Positions 42,473 to 51,293 of a stretch of DNA of 64,000 nucleotides are shown in pieces. The first letter of the stretch is position 1, and every line of letters starts with the position of its first letter. The translations under genes were made by a program, and so were the position numbers. Source of the stretch: Peribacillus sp044761665 (GTDB taxonomy: Bacteria; Bacillota; Bacilli; Bacillales; DSM-1321); assembly GCF_044761665.1 (NCBI RefSeq), contig NZ_JBIWCW010000001.1, positions 583,307 to 647,306 on the forward strand, read 5' to 3'. A model generated the notes under the pieces. That model was given only the letters and a program-made list of their open reading frames with translations. It had not been told where the DNA came from and ran no database searches.

Positions 42473-44407
42473 TTAAGGAAATGGATGCGGATCTTGATTC
42501 AGTTGTTCCAGTGTCAGCGGTTGTTTCACAAATCCTAGATCCATCGGGACCTTTAAAACCCTATCGAGCCCCGTTATGCGGGTGAGATGGTGACCGAATG
42601 TCATCGGCAACATCCCGGGAATCAATACTTTCACGCAATGCAAGTTATTCTTCCTAAGCTCTGGCGTCGTCTGATCCACCACAAGCACATCAAGGCCATG
42701 CTGCTGAAACTGTAACAGAACGCCCTCCAGGTCATCCTTTAAATCAGCATGATACTCCCAAACCTTGAATTCCTCTTCGAATGTACGCAATGGCCGATTT
42801 TCTTCGAGTAAAAAACGCAAACGTCCTTCCGCTTGCTTCAGTCCAAACAGCATGCCATGATCATCCATCTGCTGCACGAGAAATGGATCATCCAGCATCT
42901 TCTCATACTCTTCCTGATTCGCTTCGAATTTCTCGTCAAGGGTCAGCATCATGCCCGCCAACTCATGAATGGCACTTTTCGCCGCCCGGACCGGATCCAG
43001 ATGGGCCCCGCCTGCGCAAATGAGGTTCAATCCTTTTTGTTTCCTATTTTTCGCCATCGCCCAAACACTCGGAATTCCATGCTCCATCGTTGCGTTATAC
43101 AAATGGATATCATACCCCGCTGCTGCTCGCGCCCGGTCCATCATCAACGCCAATTCTTCATCTTTCGCTGAATACGGATCGAGCCGGGGAAGAGGGAGCT
43201 TTGCATACCAAGTCAACAGAAATGAATCTCGTTCCACCACTTCAAAAATCCCGTACAGAATCGCCTCTTCCAAACTGCCCCCTAACGCGCAGCCATTGGA
43301 CGTTTCATAAACAAAACCCTCCCCACAGCCCAAACTGTAATAGGCAAGCAGCTCCGGAACTAAAATCGGGCGCTCCTGTAAAAATGAATAGCTCCAAACC
43401 CAATTGATCGGCGTATCTGGATGAAATGGCTTGAAAGGAAAACCAGGTATTCCGTACATTTCATTGGAGTGGACACCAAGCTTACTAGGATCAAGTGCTT
43501 CATCTTTCAGGTTGTTGTAGCTGTCATGGACGACGGTCCGCTTTCCCCTCGGTTCAAGGCCGCAATACCGCTCCAAGCCCTCAAGGATCGCCGTCATCTC
43601 GCTTATCGCATAGGAATTCGTCCGTCCTGCGGCTCCCTCATCACCCATGAACAGGGGGAGATTCACACTGACATCGGCAAAAGGCGGTACAAGATCGACC
43701 ATCTTGCTATTTAAAAAGCCCATCCTGTGATCAAGATAATCTTTGGCCAGCACCTGACTCAACTCATCCATGGAGCGGCTACGGTAACTATGGGGTTCAA
43801 CCTTCGGACTTGGTTGCAACGAAATGCATGCTGCACTTGAAGAGTCATCCCGTATTGAACTACAGACCGGACAGATTGGGTCAGGTAGAAAGGAATGCCG
43901 GGAGATGTTCAGTGTTTTCATATTGATGAGAGCTACAGAGTGTTCCGATTGAATAGGTTCTCCTTCGATCACTCTCTTTACCTCTTTTTTAATCAGATAG
44001 GCCATTTGCAAGAGTCCCGTGCGCGATGCCGCGGGATCATGGTGTATCCCTCCATTCTCCTGCAACTGCTTCTGGATATCCCACATCTCTTTACGGTCGC
44101 GCCCGGCCATGAGATGCCGTAAATCTGCACACTGCGAGCACCCTTCCTTCCCCTTTCGTACCAGTGGACCGACCATTCCCTCGCCAAATGACACAAAGCC
44201 TCGGAGCCAAGGAATATGCAGGTTTTCTTCCGCCTTTAGGTGAATAGAGGGATCCCAGGCATCCTGCAGCACGAGGGCCAGGTCAGCGGTTTCCGGTATC
44301 TCTACCATAAAATCCGGCTGGTGAATGACCTCATAGTCGTCTGACAATTCTCCATGCACCAGGTCCGCCAACACTCCTTCTCCGACAAGCAATACGACTG
44401 ATTTCAC
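42473..44407 (-). CDS. YcaO cyclodehydratase-type bacteriocin maturation protein
   Basis: A 644-residue protein starting at GTG 44407; the start overlaps the upstream stop (GTGA). The N-terminal third carries CSQCADLRHLMAG and CPVCSSIRDD, ThiF/E1-type Cys pairs for zinc. The C-terminal part is a YcaO domain: GGAGAAGRTNSY-like DEGAAGRTNSYAISEMTAIL, YETSNGCALGGSLEEAILYG and EVVERDSFLLTWYAKLPLPR form the ATP-binding core. It ends with a Pro-rich tail (LEQLNQDPHPFP), a trait of TOMM YcaO proteins. It should turn Cys of the precursor into thiazolines with ATP. Confidence 0.93.
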   Translation of the reverse strand: MKSVVLLVGEGVLADLVHGELSDDYEVIHQPDFMVEIPETADLALVLQDAWDPSIHLKAEENLHIPWLRGFVSFGEGMVGPLVRKGKEGCSQCADLRHLMAGRDRKEMWDIQKQLQENGGIHHDPAASRTGLLQMAYLIKKEVKRVIEGEPIQSEHSVALINMKTLNISRHSFLPDPICPVCSSIRDDSSSAACISLQPSPKVEPHSYRSRSMDELSQVLAKDYLDHRMGFLNSKMVDLVPPFADVSVNLPLFMGDEGAAGRTNSYAISEMTAILEGLERYCGLEPRGKRTVVHDSYNNLKDEALDPSKLGVHSNEMYGIPGFPFKPFHPDTPINWVWSYSFLQERPILVPELLAYYSLGCGEGFVYETSNGCALGGSLEEAILYGIFEVVERDSFLLTWYAKLPLPRLDPYSAKDEELALMMDRARAAAGYDIHLYNATMEHGIPSVWAMAKNRKQKGLNLICAGGAHLDPVRAAKSAIHELAGMMLTLDEKFEANQEEYEKMLDDPFLVQQMDDHGMLFGLKQAEGRLRFLLEENRPLRTFEEEFKVWEYHADLKDDLEGVLLQFQQHGLDVLVVDQTTPELRKNNLHCVKVLIPGMLPMTFGHHLTRITGLDRVLKVPMDLGFVKQPLTLEQLNQDPHPFP

Positions 44408-46353
44408 CTTGATCCCTCCTCTCGCAGAACTACCCCAAACACGCCTGCCAGCTCCGCTTTCAAAATGGGTTCCAATTCTAGTTCAAAGGTCGACAGTTGC
44501 TTGCCATTCCAGTCCAACACTTGCATAGCCTCTTGCAACACTTCAAATTCTTTTGTTTCTTCACTCGCTGCAATCCTCAAGGCCAACGGTGTCCTTTTTT
44601 CCATAACCACGGACGATGCCTTCAGCCCTTGTGTCTTGAAACTTCCCGTTTTATCTTGGATGACCATGAGCGCCTGCTGTAACGCATTCCGTAATGCGAG
44701 GGTAATGTTCAGCCCTACACAGCCAAACCACGCCTCCCCCGTACCGACCCACATGACAGGAAAACCATGTACTTCTTCTCCTAAGCCGATCACCGGATTT
44801 CCTGCCATCGTTGTCAATGCTTGCAAATAATACCGGCAGCGCTCATCTTCTATGTGATCAAACTCTATTCGTGCACAAGAGTTGTTTTGCTTGCTTCGCT
44901 TGGATAATTCTTCGTCCAAACACTTTTGCAAACCGCGGCACACACATTCAGCGAATGTCTCTCCCGTACCGACACCGACAAATCCCGCTACACCTGCTCC
45001 GTCAAGTGGAGATAACGTCGGTAGAAGGTATTCGAGCGTTTCCGTAGCATACACTTCTATCCCGGTCAGTCCCGCTTCCCGCCTTGCTTCTTCATGCAGT
45101 AAATCAGAACAGACGATTTCCGGCAATAACGCAGCCGGACCCTCCGACATTGGATTGACCACTTGAACGCCGCACTGAGCAAGCGGCAGTTGCTTCACAT
45201 CCCCTTCTTCCCAGCTATGAAAAATCCCTGATTGCTTAGATGTCAAACGGCTGAAGGCCCTGAACAACTTACCCGGCTCAACTCGGTTTGATTGCTGTTT
45301 CAATCTCAAATCAAAATCCTTTACCCATTTCGCGGCCGCCGTACCCGTTACAAACGGGTGGGGCAAAAATGGGTGCCACCCTCCTTCTAATGTTTCCATA
45401 TTAAGCAAGTAAAATTGGTTACTTTGATCCGATTCGCTCACACCTGTACTTCTTTTAAATAACTCAAATGCCAATACATTGACCAGTAACGCTTCCGCAG
45501 TGGAGGAATCGGAAGAGTATTCCAGTTCTGTAGTCAAAACGGATTGGTGCAGCCGTCGCCACGCGGATTCCCAGCACGAAAGAGATTCCGCGTTCACCAT
45601 CGGCCCCGCAAGACCGACATGATTAAGACTGATAGCGGGGAAAAACATCTTCTCCTCTTGCCTGCAAGCCGAGTGCAGTGCTCGTAATTCCTCCACATCG
45701 CCTTCTTGTGACACAGACACGATATAATCATATGGCCGGATTATTTCCTGCCAAGCACGTTGTTCCCCCTCTGGATTCTGGGGAACCTCCTCCACATCGA
45801 CTTCCTCATCTGTTTTACGGGCATGGGCAACAAGTTCATCCAATCTCTTTCTATCGGTCGATTCCGTATCCGTTATGTGAATATGAAAGCCAGGCAATCC
45901 AGATTCAAGCAAAGCAGAAACCAAAGAATTGAAAAATGGGCCTGAGCCGATTGCCAAAACCTTTAGCTGGCGATACTCTTGAAAACGACGGGCACCCGAA
46001 TCTCCTACGCTGTCCAAAAACGCAATTTGAGGAGCATACTTATCCACAATCCCATCCGTCAGTTGATGTGGTGCGTCTTGACTGACATCTCGAACGAACC
46101 CGTTCTTGTACAGAACTTCGGCAATCTCCATGACCCGATTCCTGTAAGGTCCAGGCAATCCGTCGGTCAATTCACTCAATGCATGATCCCCGTTAAACAT
46201 CGGGAATAACTGTTCAATCCATTGAACGATGGTGCGGCCTTCCATACGGAACGAACTAACATTATTCCGAAAATACACTCCCCCGTTCGTTTCAGGGAGA
46301 AAAAACGTATCCCTATTCACTTTTAGACGCATAGAAGGGTTCAAGTTCTTCAT
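44404..46353 (-). CDS. ThiF-like thiazole-containing bacteriocin maturation partner
   Basis: A 649-residue protein from ATG 46353 (AGGAGG upstream). RLKVNRDTFFLPETNGGVYF opens a RRE-like domain typical of precursor-binding partners. The centre (LKVLAIGSGPFFNSLVSALL) is a degenerate E1/ThiF Rossmann motif. The C-terminal part resembles the ocin_ThiF_like proteins found beside heterocycloanthracin YcaO genes. It should recruit the precursor leader to the cyclase. It overlaps the next gene by four bases. Confidence 0.88.
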   Translation of the reverse strand: MKNLNPSMRLKVNRDTFFLPETNGGVYFRNNVSSFRMEGRTIVQWIEQLFPMFNGDHALSELTDGLPGPYRNRVMEIAEVLYKNGFVRDVSQDAPHQLTDGIVDKYAPQIAFLDSVGDSGARRFQEYRQLKVLAIGSGPFFNSLVSALLESGLPGFHIHITDTESTDRKRLDELVAHARKTDEEVDVEEVPQNPEGEQRAWQEIIRPYDYIVSVSQEGDVEELRALHSACRQEEKMFFPAISLNHVGLAGPMVNAESLSCWESAWRRLHQSVLTTELEYSSDSSTAEALLVNVLAFELFKRSTGVSESDQSNQFYLLNMETLEGGWHPFLPHPFVTGTAAAKWVKDFDLRLKQQSNRVEPGKLFRAFSRLTSKQSGIFHSWEEGDVKQLPLAQCGVQVVNPMSEGPAALLPEIVCSDLLHEEARREAGLTGIEVYATETLEYLLPTLSPLDGAGVAGFVGVGTGETFAECVCRGLQKCLDEELSKRSKQNNSCARIEFDHIEDERCRYYLQALTTMAGNPVIGLGEEVHGFPVMWVGTGEAWFGCVGLNITLALRNALQQALMVIQDKTGSFKTQGLKASSVVMEKRTPLALRIAASEETKEFEVLQEAMQVLDWNGKQLSTFELELEPILKAELAGVFGVVLREEGSR

Positions 46354-46447
46354 TCCGATCCTCCTAACCAACAAGCTATACTTATGACTATCCCTCTAAT
46401 CCTATGTATGACAATTTGTCTCTTATGTCTATTTCCACAGAGAAAAG

Positions 46448-46475
46448 CCCCTGCAGGAACTCTGCAGGGATTCGT
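46448..46475 (-). terminator. Hairpin between bacteriocin precursor and maturation genes
   Basis: CCCTGCAG pairs with CTGCAGGG and is followed by CTTTTC on the minus strand; likely lets most transcripts end after the precursor gene. Confidence 0.65.
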
Positions 46476-46491
46476 TCTTCTCTGAAAACGA

Positions 46492-46737
46492 TTAACGACC
46501 GCACCGTCCGCAGCGTCCACAACCTCCGCAGCGTCCACATCCGCCACACCCTCCGATACCACCAAAGAAAAAGCAGCCGAAACAGCCAAGACACCCAAAG
46601 CACCCAAATGGGATAAGACGTGAATCTTCCATAGAGTGCTGATTCTGAAATTGATTTGGATCCCAAGGCACCGGCTGACTGGCCTGAAACTGTGGATCCA
46701 CATTCAACATTTGAAGCTGATTTTGAAACTCATTCAT
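46492..46737 (-). CDS. Heterocycloanthracin/sonorensin-type bacteriocin precursor
   Basis: An 81-residue precursor from ATG 46737 (GGAGG eight bases upstream). The leader (about residues 1-41, MNEFQNQLQMLNVDPQFQAS) is acidic and Gln/Asn-rich. The core contains Cys at 46, 49, 52, 55, 64, 67, 70, 73, 76 and 79, all three apart (GCFGCLGCFGCFF, then GCGGCGRCGGCGRCGRCG). Such CXX repeats are substrates for YcaO/SagB enzymes, here located downstream, and yield thiazole-rich antibacterial peptides in the heterocycloanthracin/sonorensin family. No obvious immunity or export gene is adjacent. Confidence 0.92.
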   Translation of the reverse strand: MNEFQNQLQMLNVDPQFQASQPVPWDPNQFQNQHSMEDSRLIPFGCFGCLGCFGCFFFGGIGGCGGCGRCGGCGRCGRCGR

Positions 46738-47026
46738 GTATAAAACCTCCGTAATTGAATTAATCAAAATAACGAAGGAGCACTGAAAAAAATAGTCTGT
46801 AAGTTTTTCAATCTTTCAAGTACTCCCTCCACACAAAATATGTACGCAGAATGGGTATTGCCACTGATTCAGATGCCCATTTTCACGCATTCCCGAAATG
46901 TCTACTCATTAGAGGCGAACAGGCTTATAGTGGCACACCCATTTAGTTGGAATTTCATTGACCGCTCTTTGTTAAATCTTTACAATATTTCTAAGGAGAG
47001 GATTTTGTACGATAGAGAGAAAGGAA

Positions 47027-48508
47027 ATGGAGAAAATGCCAAAAAGACACGTGATAATCGGTTTCATCATGACCATACTCCTGGTCATGACAAGTGTTAC
47101 GGGAGTAGGGTTTGCAAACGATCAAGAATCTACCAAACTAGATTCTTCTACTATTGATACGTTTATGACAAAGGAGATAGAGCGACTGAAGATTCCTGGT
47201 GCTTCATTGGCCATCGTTAAGGGAGAACATGTGGAATACTTGCAAGGGTATGGTATTTCGAAAACAGATGGAACGAAGATGACATCGAAAACGCCCATTG
47301 TTCTTGGATCCGTCAGTAAATCGTTTACGGCACTCGCCATCATGCAGTTAGTGGAACAGGGGAAAATTCGCTTACAAGATCCCGTTCAAGCCTATATTCC
47401 ATGGTTTCATATTGCAGATAAAGACGAATCTAAACGAATCACCACCCAACACTTACTGAACCATACGAGCGGCCTTTCTACATATGATGGTCAAGTGGGT
47501 ATCTCAAAAGGAGATACAACATCAGAAGACCATGTCAAAAGCTTGGCAGACCTTGAATTGAAACACCCCGTCGGTGACCGCTATGAATATTCCAATCTGA
47601 ATTACAATATTTTAGGTGTAGTCATCGAGGAAGTTACGAATCAATCCTATAAAGACTATGTAAATGAATACATCTTCAAACCGCTAGACATGAAGCAAAC
47701 ATACGCTGACCCTAAAGATGATACAAACCATATCATCGCGGACGGATATCAGACGGCCTTTGGCTTTAAGGTCCCAACAAAGCAACTGAACCATCAGGGC
47801 ACCGTCTCTTCTGGCTACATCATTTCCAGCGCGGAAGATATGGCAAATTATATGATTGCTCAATTGAATCGGGGAACATTCAACGGGAATAGCATTTTAT
47901 CAAGGAATAGCATGAATACTTTGCATCATCCCTCATCATTCATAGGGGACGATATGTACTATGCGATGGGGTGGGAAGTGAAAGGGAATGAAATCTCCCA
48001 TAATGGTTGGACAGAAAACACCTACTCCAAAGTGTTGTTAGACGGGGAGTATGGCATCAGCCTGCAGATCAATTCGATGGATTATTTCAACCTTAATGAA
48101 TATGATACCATCATAAGCGGAGTGAACAAGCTGGTCCATAATGAAGAACCCCCCACTCCTACTAACCAACCATTTATGAAGTATGTCGTTTTTGATATGA
48201 TTTTACTGGCCATCATGGCGCTGATTGTCTGGACAGTCTATAGAATTTTCAACCCTGGACGACGTAAAGTAAACAAAATTCTCCGGAATCTGGATGGGGT
48301 TTTTACCGTAATGGTTTACTGGCTGCTTCCGTTGGCGATTTTAATTGGATTCCCATACTTATTCGGCCCTTTGTCTACAGTTACATTGTTTGCTCCTGGA
48401 ATAGGACATCTATTATTTCTACTCCCTTTGCTCCTTTTAATTGTGGGCATCGTTAAATTGGGTAAGGGGATACGCACTTTAAGGAAACCCACTATTTTGG
48501 AGAGTTAA
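47027..48508 (+). CDS. Serine beta-lactamase-like hydrolase with C-terminal membrane domain
   Basis: A 493-residue protein. A signal-anchor (residues 8-30) precedes a class C beta-lactamase-fold domain (40-375) with catalytic SVSK (95-98), YSN near 185 and HNG near 325. Three helices follow (about 382-480). Relatives such as Bacillus Pbp4*/FmtA-like proteins act on D-amino acid peptides or cell-wall esters rather than beta-lactams. ATG 47027 or 47036 are possible starts. Terminator follows. Exact substrate unknown. Confidence 0.88.
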   Translation: MEKMPKRHVIIGFIMTILLVMTSVTGVGFANDQESTKLDSSTIDTFMTKEIERLKIPGASLAIVKGEHVEYLQGYGISKTDGTKMTSKTPIVLGSVSKSFTALAIMQLVEQGKIRLQDPVQAYIPWFHIADKDESKRITTQHLLNHTSGLSTYDGQVGISKGDTTSEDHVKSLADLELKHPVGDRYEYSNLNYNILGVVIEEVTNQSYKDYVNEYIFKPLDMKQTYADPKDDTNHIIADGYQTAFGFKVPTKQLNHQGTVSSGYIISSAEDMANYMIAQLNRGTFNGNSILSRNSMNTLHHPSSFIGDDMYYAMGWEVKGNEISHNGWTENTYSKVLLDGEYGISLQINSMDYFNLNEYDTIISGVNKLVHNEEPPTPTNQPFMKYVVFDMILLAIMALIVWTVYRIFNPGRRKVNKILRNLDGVFTVMVYWLLPLAILIGFPYLFGPLSTVTLFAPGIGHLLFLLPLLLLIVGIVKLGKGIRTLRKPTILES

Positions 48509-48536
48509 GTGGAGTATCATAAAATCTCTATTCATA

Positions 48537-48570
48537 GAAAAATCCTTGCATTTGTAGCAAGGATTTTTCT
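48537..48570. terminator. Bidirectional terminator
   Basis: GAAAAATCCTTGC pairs with GCAAGGATTTTTC around a 7-base loop. Confidence 0.88.
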
Positions 48571-48588
48571 ATATTTTAGTATAGTCAC

Positions 48589-49047
48589 TTATGTTGACTG
48601 GATTCTTTTTTTACTTGCATTCCCTTTCAGCACCATACAGGTACTCGTTGAATGACCAACTAGACTTTGTTTTTCATCATATATATGACATTCCAACAAG
48701 CCAACCGATCCACCTTTTTTAATCAAGGTCCCTTCCGCCCGAAGCCTCGTCTTGAAAATGGGTTTAAGAAAATTCAACTTTATCTCAACAGTCGAAAAAA
48801 GCTCATCATCTGCCAAAGTGGTTGCAAATGCATAGCCCATTGCCGCATCCGCTATGTCACACAGAATGCCCCCATGTAGTGTTCCCATCGGATTGTGTAG
48901 TCTATCCGTGGCTTCCATTTCAACCACGACCCTACCTTCTTCAACTTCCGTTACGTGAAAATCAAGCACCTGTGCAGCAGGCGAACCTGGTAACTCACCC
49001 GTTGCCATCTTCTTCAAACCCTCTAAATGATTCAATATTTTCACCAT
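48589..49047 (-). CDS. PaaI-type hotdog thioesterase
   Basis: About 152 residues. The HotDog core reads HNPMGTLHGGILCDIADAAM, with the conserved HGG and Asp/Glu used by PaaI-like acyl-CoA thioesterases, and VEIKLNFLKPIFKTRLRAEG. It should hydrolyse aryl- or acyl-CoA thioesters in the cytoplasm. The start is uncertain (ATG 49047, GTG 49044 or an upstream ATG at 49080). It lies directly behind a TetR gene with a palindrome between them, so it may be that regulator's target. Confidence 0.85.
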   Translation of the reverse strand: MVKILNHLEGLKKMATGELPGSPAAQVLDFHVTEVEEGRVVVEMEATDRLHNPMGTLHGGILCDIADAAMGYAFATTLADDELFSTVEIKLNFLKPIFKTRLRAEGTLIKKGGSVGLLECHIYDEKQSLVGHSTSTCMVLKGNASKKRIQST

Positions 49048-49064
49048 CCTACAAGATAAGTATA

Positions 49065-49088
49065 TTTTTAGAACGCTCATTCTAAAAA
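49065..49088. promoter_or_regulatory. Palindromic operator between TetR and thioesterase genes
   Basis: TTTTTAGAA-CGCTCA-TTCTAAAAA has perfect 9-bp arms and lies between the TetR stop and the thioesterase start. The core AGAA-N6-TTCT resembles operators of AcrR-type TetR proteins. It could also act as a weak terminator. Confidence 0.65.
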
Positions 49089-49090
49089 GA

Positions 49091-49666
49091 TCAATCCAAT
49101 ATAGCTATAGTTGTATCAATGATGTTTTGAAGTTTTTCTTTATCATCCGTTGTTTTGGCTAACACTCTTATACCAATCAATGAATTATGAATAGATGAAG
49201 CTACTTTATCTACATCGAGTTGATCAGATATTTCTCCACTCATTTGACCATGCACTAATAATTCATGGATCAGTGCCTCTGATTTATTAAAGCTTTTCTT
49301 AATTCTTGCCGCGATTTCTGGTTCATGTGATGTCATTTCTATGGCTGTATTTACCATTAAACAGCCTGGAGGTCTTTCATCTTTTGGAAAGACTATTGTT
49401 TCAAATATTCCTCTGATCGATGACTTGACTGATTGAATCGGCTTGATTTGCTGTATGATTCTTCTCTCGGTACTTTCTTCAAAGAGTTGTAAAGCCCTTA
49501 GAAACAAAGACTTTTTATCCCCAAAAGTGTCATAGATACTTCTACGGTGAATGTTCATATAGTCGACTAAATCTTGCATGGAGGTTTTTTCATATCCATT
49601 ACGCCAAAAAAGCACCATCGCTTTTAATAAAACTGCTCCTTCATCAAACTCTTTGCTTCTAGACAT
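49091..49666 (-). CDS. TetR/AcrR-family transcriptional regulator
   Basis: About 191 residues from ATG 49666 with GAGGAGG upstream; an upstream extension of the frame has no such site. The DNA-binding domain is MSRSKEFDEGAVLLKAMVLF then WRNGYEKTSMQDLVDYMNIH and YDTFGDKKSLFLRAL. RPPGCLMVNTAIEMTSHEPE marks a TetR_C ligand domain common in YcdC/AcrR-type regulators of reactive-compound responses. A palindrome lies just 3'. Confidence 0.9.
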   Translation of the reverse strand: MSRSKEFDEGAVLLKAMVLFWRNGYEKTSMQDLVDYMNIHRRSIYDTFGDKKSLFLRALQLFEESTERRIIQQIKPIQSVKSSIRGIFETIVFPKDERPPGCLMVNTAIEMTSHEPEIAARIKKSFNKSEALIHELLVHGQMSGEISDQLDVDKVASSIHNSLIGIRVLAKTTDDKEKLQNIIDTTIAILD

Positions 49667-49869
49667 GTTTTGCCTCCTCAAGAAAGATGATACCATTTTT
49701 ATAACATTCAGTAAATAAATTCCTTTTTGTTTCAATAAACCTTTCCTTTGTCTTTTCAACAGTAAAACTGATAGGTTCGTGATATAATCAACATGAGTTA
49801 TCAGGAAAAAAAAACCAAATAGAACAGATTGTTTTTTCGGAAAATTAAATCATTTAAGGGGCGAATACA

Positions 49870-50508
49870 TTGGATAACAAAGAACAGACCATTTTTAATC
49901 ATATGGGAAATACCATTCAAACAGAAGATAGAGAAGTGACCATCGTTTCAAGATATGAAGAACCGCTCATCGCAGTTTTAGGAAATGTTTTAAGTGACGA
50001 AGAATGCGATGAATTGATTAGCTTGTCTAAAGAAAAACTGAACCGCTCTAAAATCGGCGTGACACGTGAAGTAAATGAAATGCGAACAAGCAGTAGCATG
50101 TATTTTCAAGATGCGGAAAATGACCTCATCACCAAAATTGAAAAAAGAGTTTCTTCTATTATGAATGTACCGGTTGAACACGGAGATGGCATCCAAATTC
50201 TTAAATACACCCCTGGTCAAGAATATAAAGCACACTTTGACTTTTTCGCCTCTTCCAGTAAAGCCGCCAAAAACAATAGAATTAGCACACTCGTCATGTA
50301 CTTGAATGATGTGGAACAAGGCGGAGAGACGTTCTTCCCTAAACTGAATCTTTCCGTATCCCCAAAAAAAGGAATGGCGGTCTATTTCGAATATTTCTAT
50401 ACCGATCAAATCATTAACGAACAAACCTTACATGGTGGGGCACCGGTCATCACCGGAGAAAAATGGGTTGCGACACAATGGATGCGAAAACAAAAAACGA
50501 CGATCTAA
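49870..50508 (+). CDS. 2-oxoglutarate/Fe(II) prolyl 4-hydroxylase-like dioxygenase
   Basis: A 212-residue enzyme with a TTG start (AAGGGG upstream). The iron triad is His122, Asp124 (HFDF) and His188 (LHGG); Lys198 (GEKW) should bind 2-oxoglutarate. GGETFFP (151-157) is typical. It is close in length and layout to the Bacillus anthracis P4H, which hydroxylates proline in collagen-like sequences. Two collagen-like proteins are encoded in this window, so these are plausible substrates, although their tracts are richer in Thr than Pro. Single gene. Confidence 0.88.
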   Translation: MDNKEQTIFNHMGNTIQTEDREVTIVSRYEEPLIAVLGNVLSDEECDELISLSKEKLNRSKIGVTREVNEMRTSSSMYFQDAENDLITKIEKRVSSIMNVPVEHGDGIQILKYTPGQEYKAHFDFFASSSKAAKNNRISTLVMYLNDVEQGGETFFPKLNLSVSPKKGMAVYFEYFYTDQIINEQTLHGGAPVITGEKWVATQWMRKQKTTI

Positions 50509-50609
50509 ATTCCGGCGTGTCATAAAGCTGTAAGTAGAGGATGGGTAAGTTGATGGAACGAACCACCATCTTTGAAAACAAACCCCTCTCTTCAGTCTTT
50601 AGTCCTAAC

Positions 50610-50645
50610 AAAGGCTTTCCGTCCAAATTCGGTTTAGCCTTTTTA
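50610..50645 (+). terminator. Terminator downstream of the dioxygenase
   Basis: AAAGGCT pairs with AGCCTTT around a long loop and T5 follows. Confidence 0.6.
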
Positions 50646-50774
50646 TTTGGCTACGAAAGAATAGCAGAAGCCCCCTGTGTTCTCAGTTCTATGATTATAT
50701 AAAATCCCTTTTTTGAATCCTTTAACTTACACCCCTGCAAACAAATGTAAAACACTACATATAAGGAGAAGATT

Positions 50775-50954
50775 ATGTCAAGAAAAGTTCTAGGAATAAC
50801 ACTAGCAATCGTAGGTGCAATTACAATGATAATGAATGTTTCTTTTTTCAAGGAAACAGATTGGTATGATATAACCCGATGGATTTCATTTGCAGTATTT
50901 TTTATAGGCTCTGCTATGGTTCCAAACTACCCTAAACCAAAAGATAGTAATTAA
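50775..50954 (+). CDS. Small two-helix membrane protein, unknown
   Basis: A 59-residue protein with helices around residues 5-22 and 36-52 (WISFAVFFIGSAMVP). AAGGAGA precedes the ATG. It is too short for the default ORF cutoff used by many annotators. Function unknown; a hairpin follows the stop. Confidence 0.65.
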   Translation: MSRKVLGITLAIVGAITMIMNVSFFKETDWYDITRWISFAVFFIGSAMVPNYPKPKDSN

Positions 50955-50971
50955 AAATCAAGTGAGCTAAA

Positions 50972-50996
50972 AGGGAAGTAAACTGTTGCTTCCCTC
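50972..50996 (+). terminator. Hairpin after small membrane protein
   Basis: AGGGAAG pairs with CTTCCCT around a 10-base loop. The rest up to 51190 shows no gene. Confidence 0.6.
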
Positions 50997-51196
50997 GATT
51001 TATCATACTGACCACACTTGTCACCGACAATTCCCCCCTGCTCTTACAACCTACTGTCCTTTACTTCAACTTACACATCTCGATTTAAACCTTCCCTAAT
51101 GAACAAAAATAATATTCCCCCTACATTTACCTAGCTGAACCTCTACCGACTCTCCAGTTAATGAAGTTTTCCATATGGTTATGTTGTTAATTTTTG

Positions 51197-51273
51197 TTGA
51201 CTTTAAAAAAGGAATCAAGTAGACTAAGAAAGCGATCTAATTAAAGTACTCTAATTAAAGTAGTTTGATTAAA
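51197..51273 (+). promoter_or_regulatory. Promoter and three tandem 14-bp repeats before the YhgE-like gene
   Basis: TTGACT (51197-51202), 17-base spacer, TAGACT (51220-51225). Just downstream CTAATTAAAGTA (51237), CTAATTAAAGTA (51251) and TTGATTAAAA (51265) repeat with a 14-bp period. This position fits operator sites, perhaps for the PadR regulator encoded downstream. Confidence 0.7.
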
Positions 51274-51293
51274 ACATATACACAGAAGGATGG

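Noticed and set aside
46350..46703. Alternative minus-strand frames across the bacteriocin precursor
   Set aside because: Only the frame with the CXX repeats has a proper ribosome binding site and family match.
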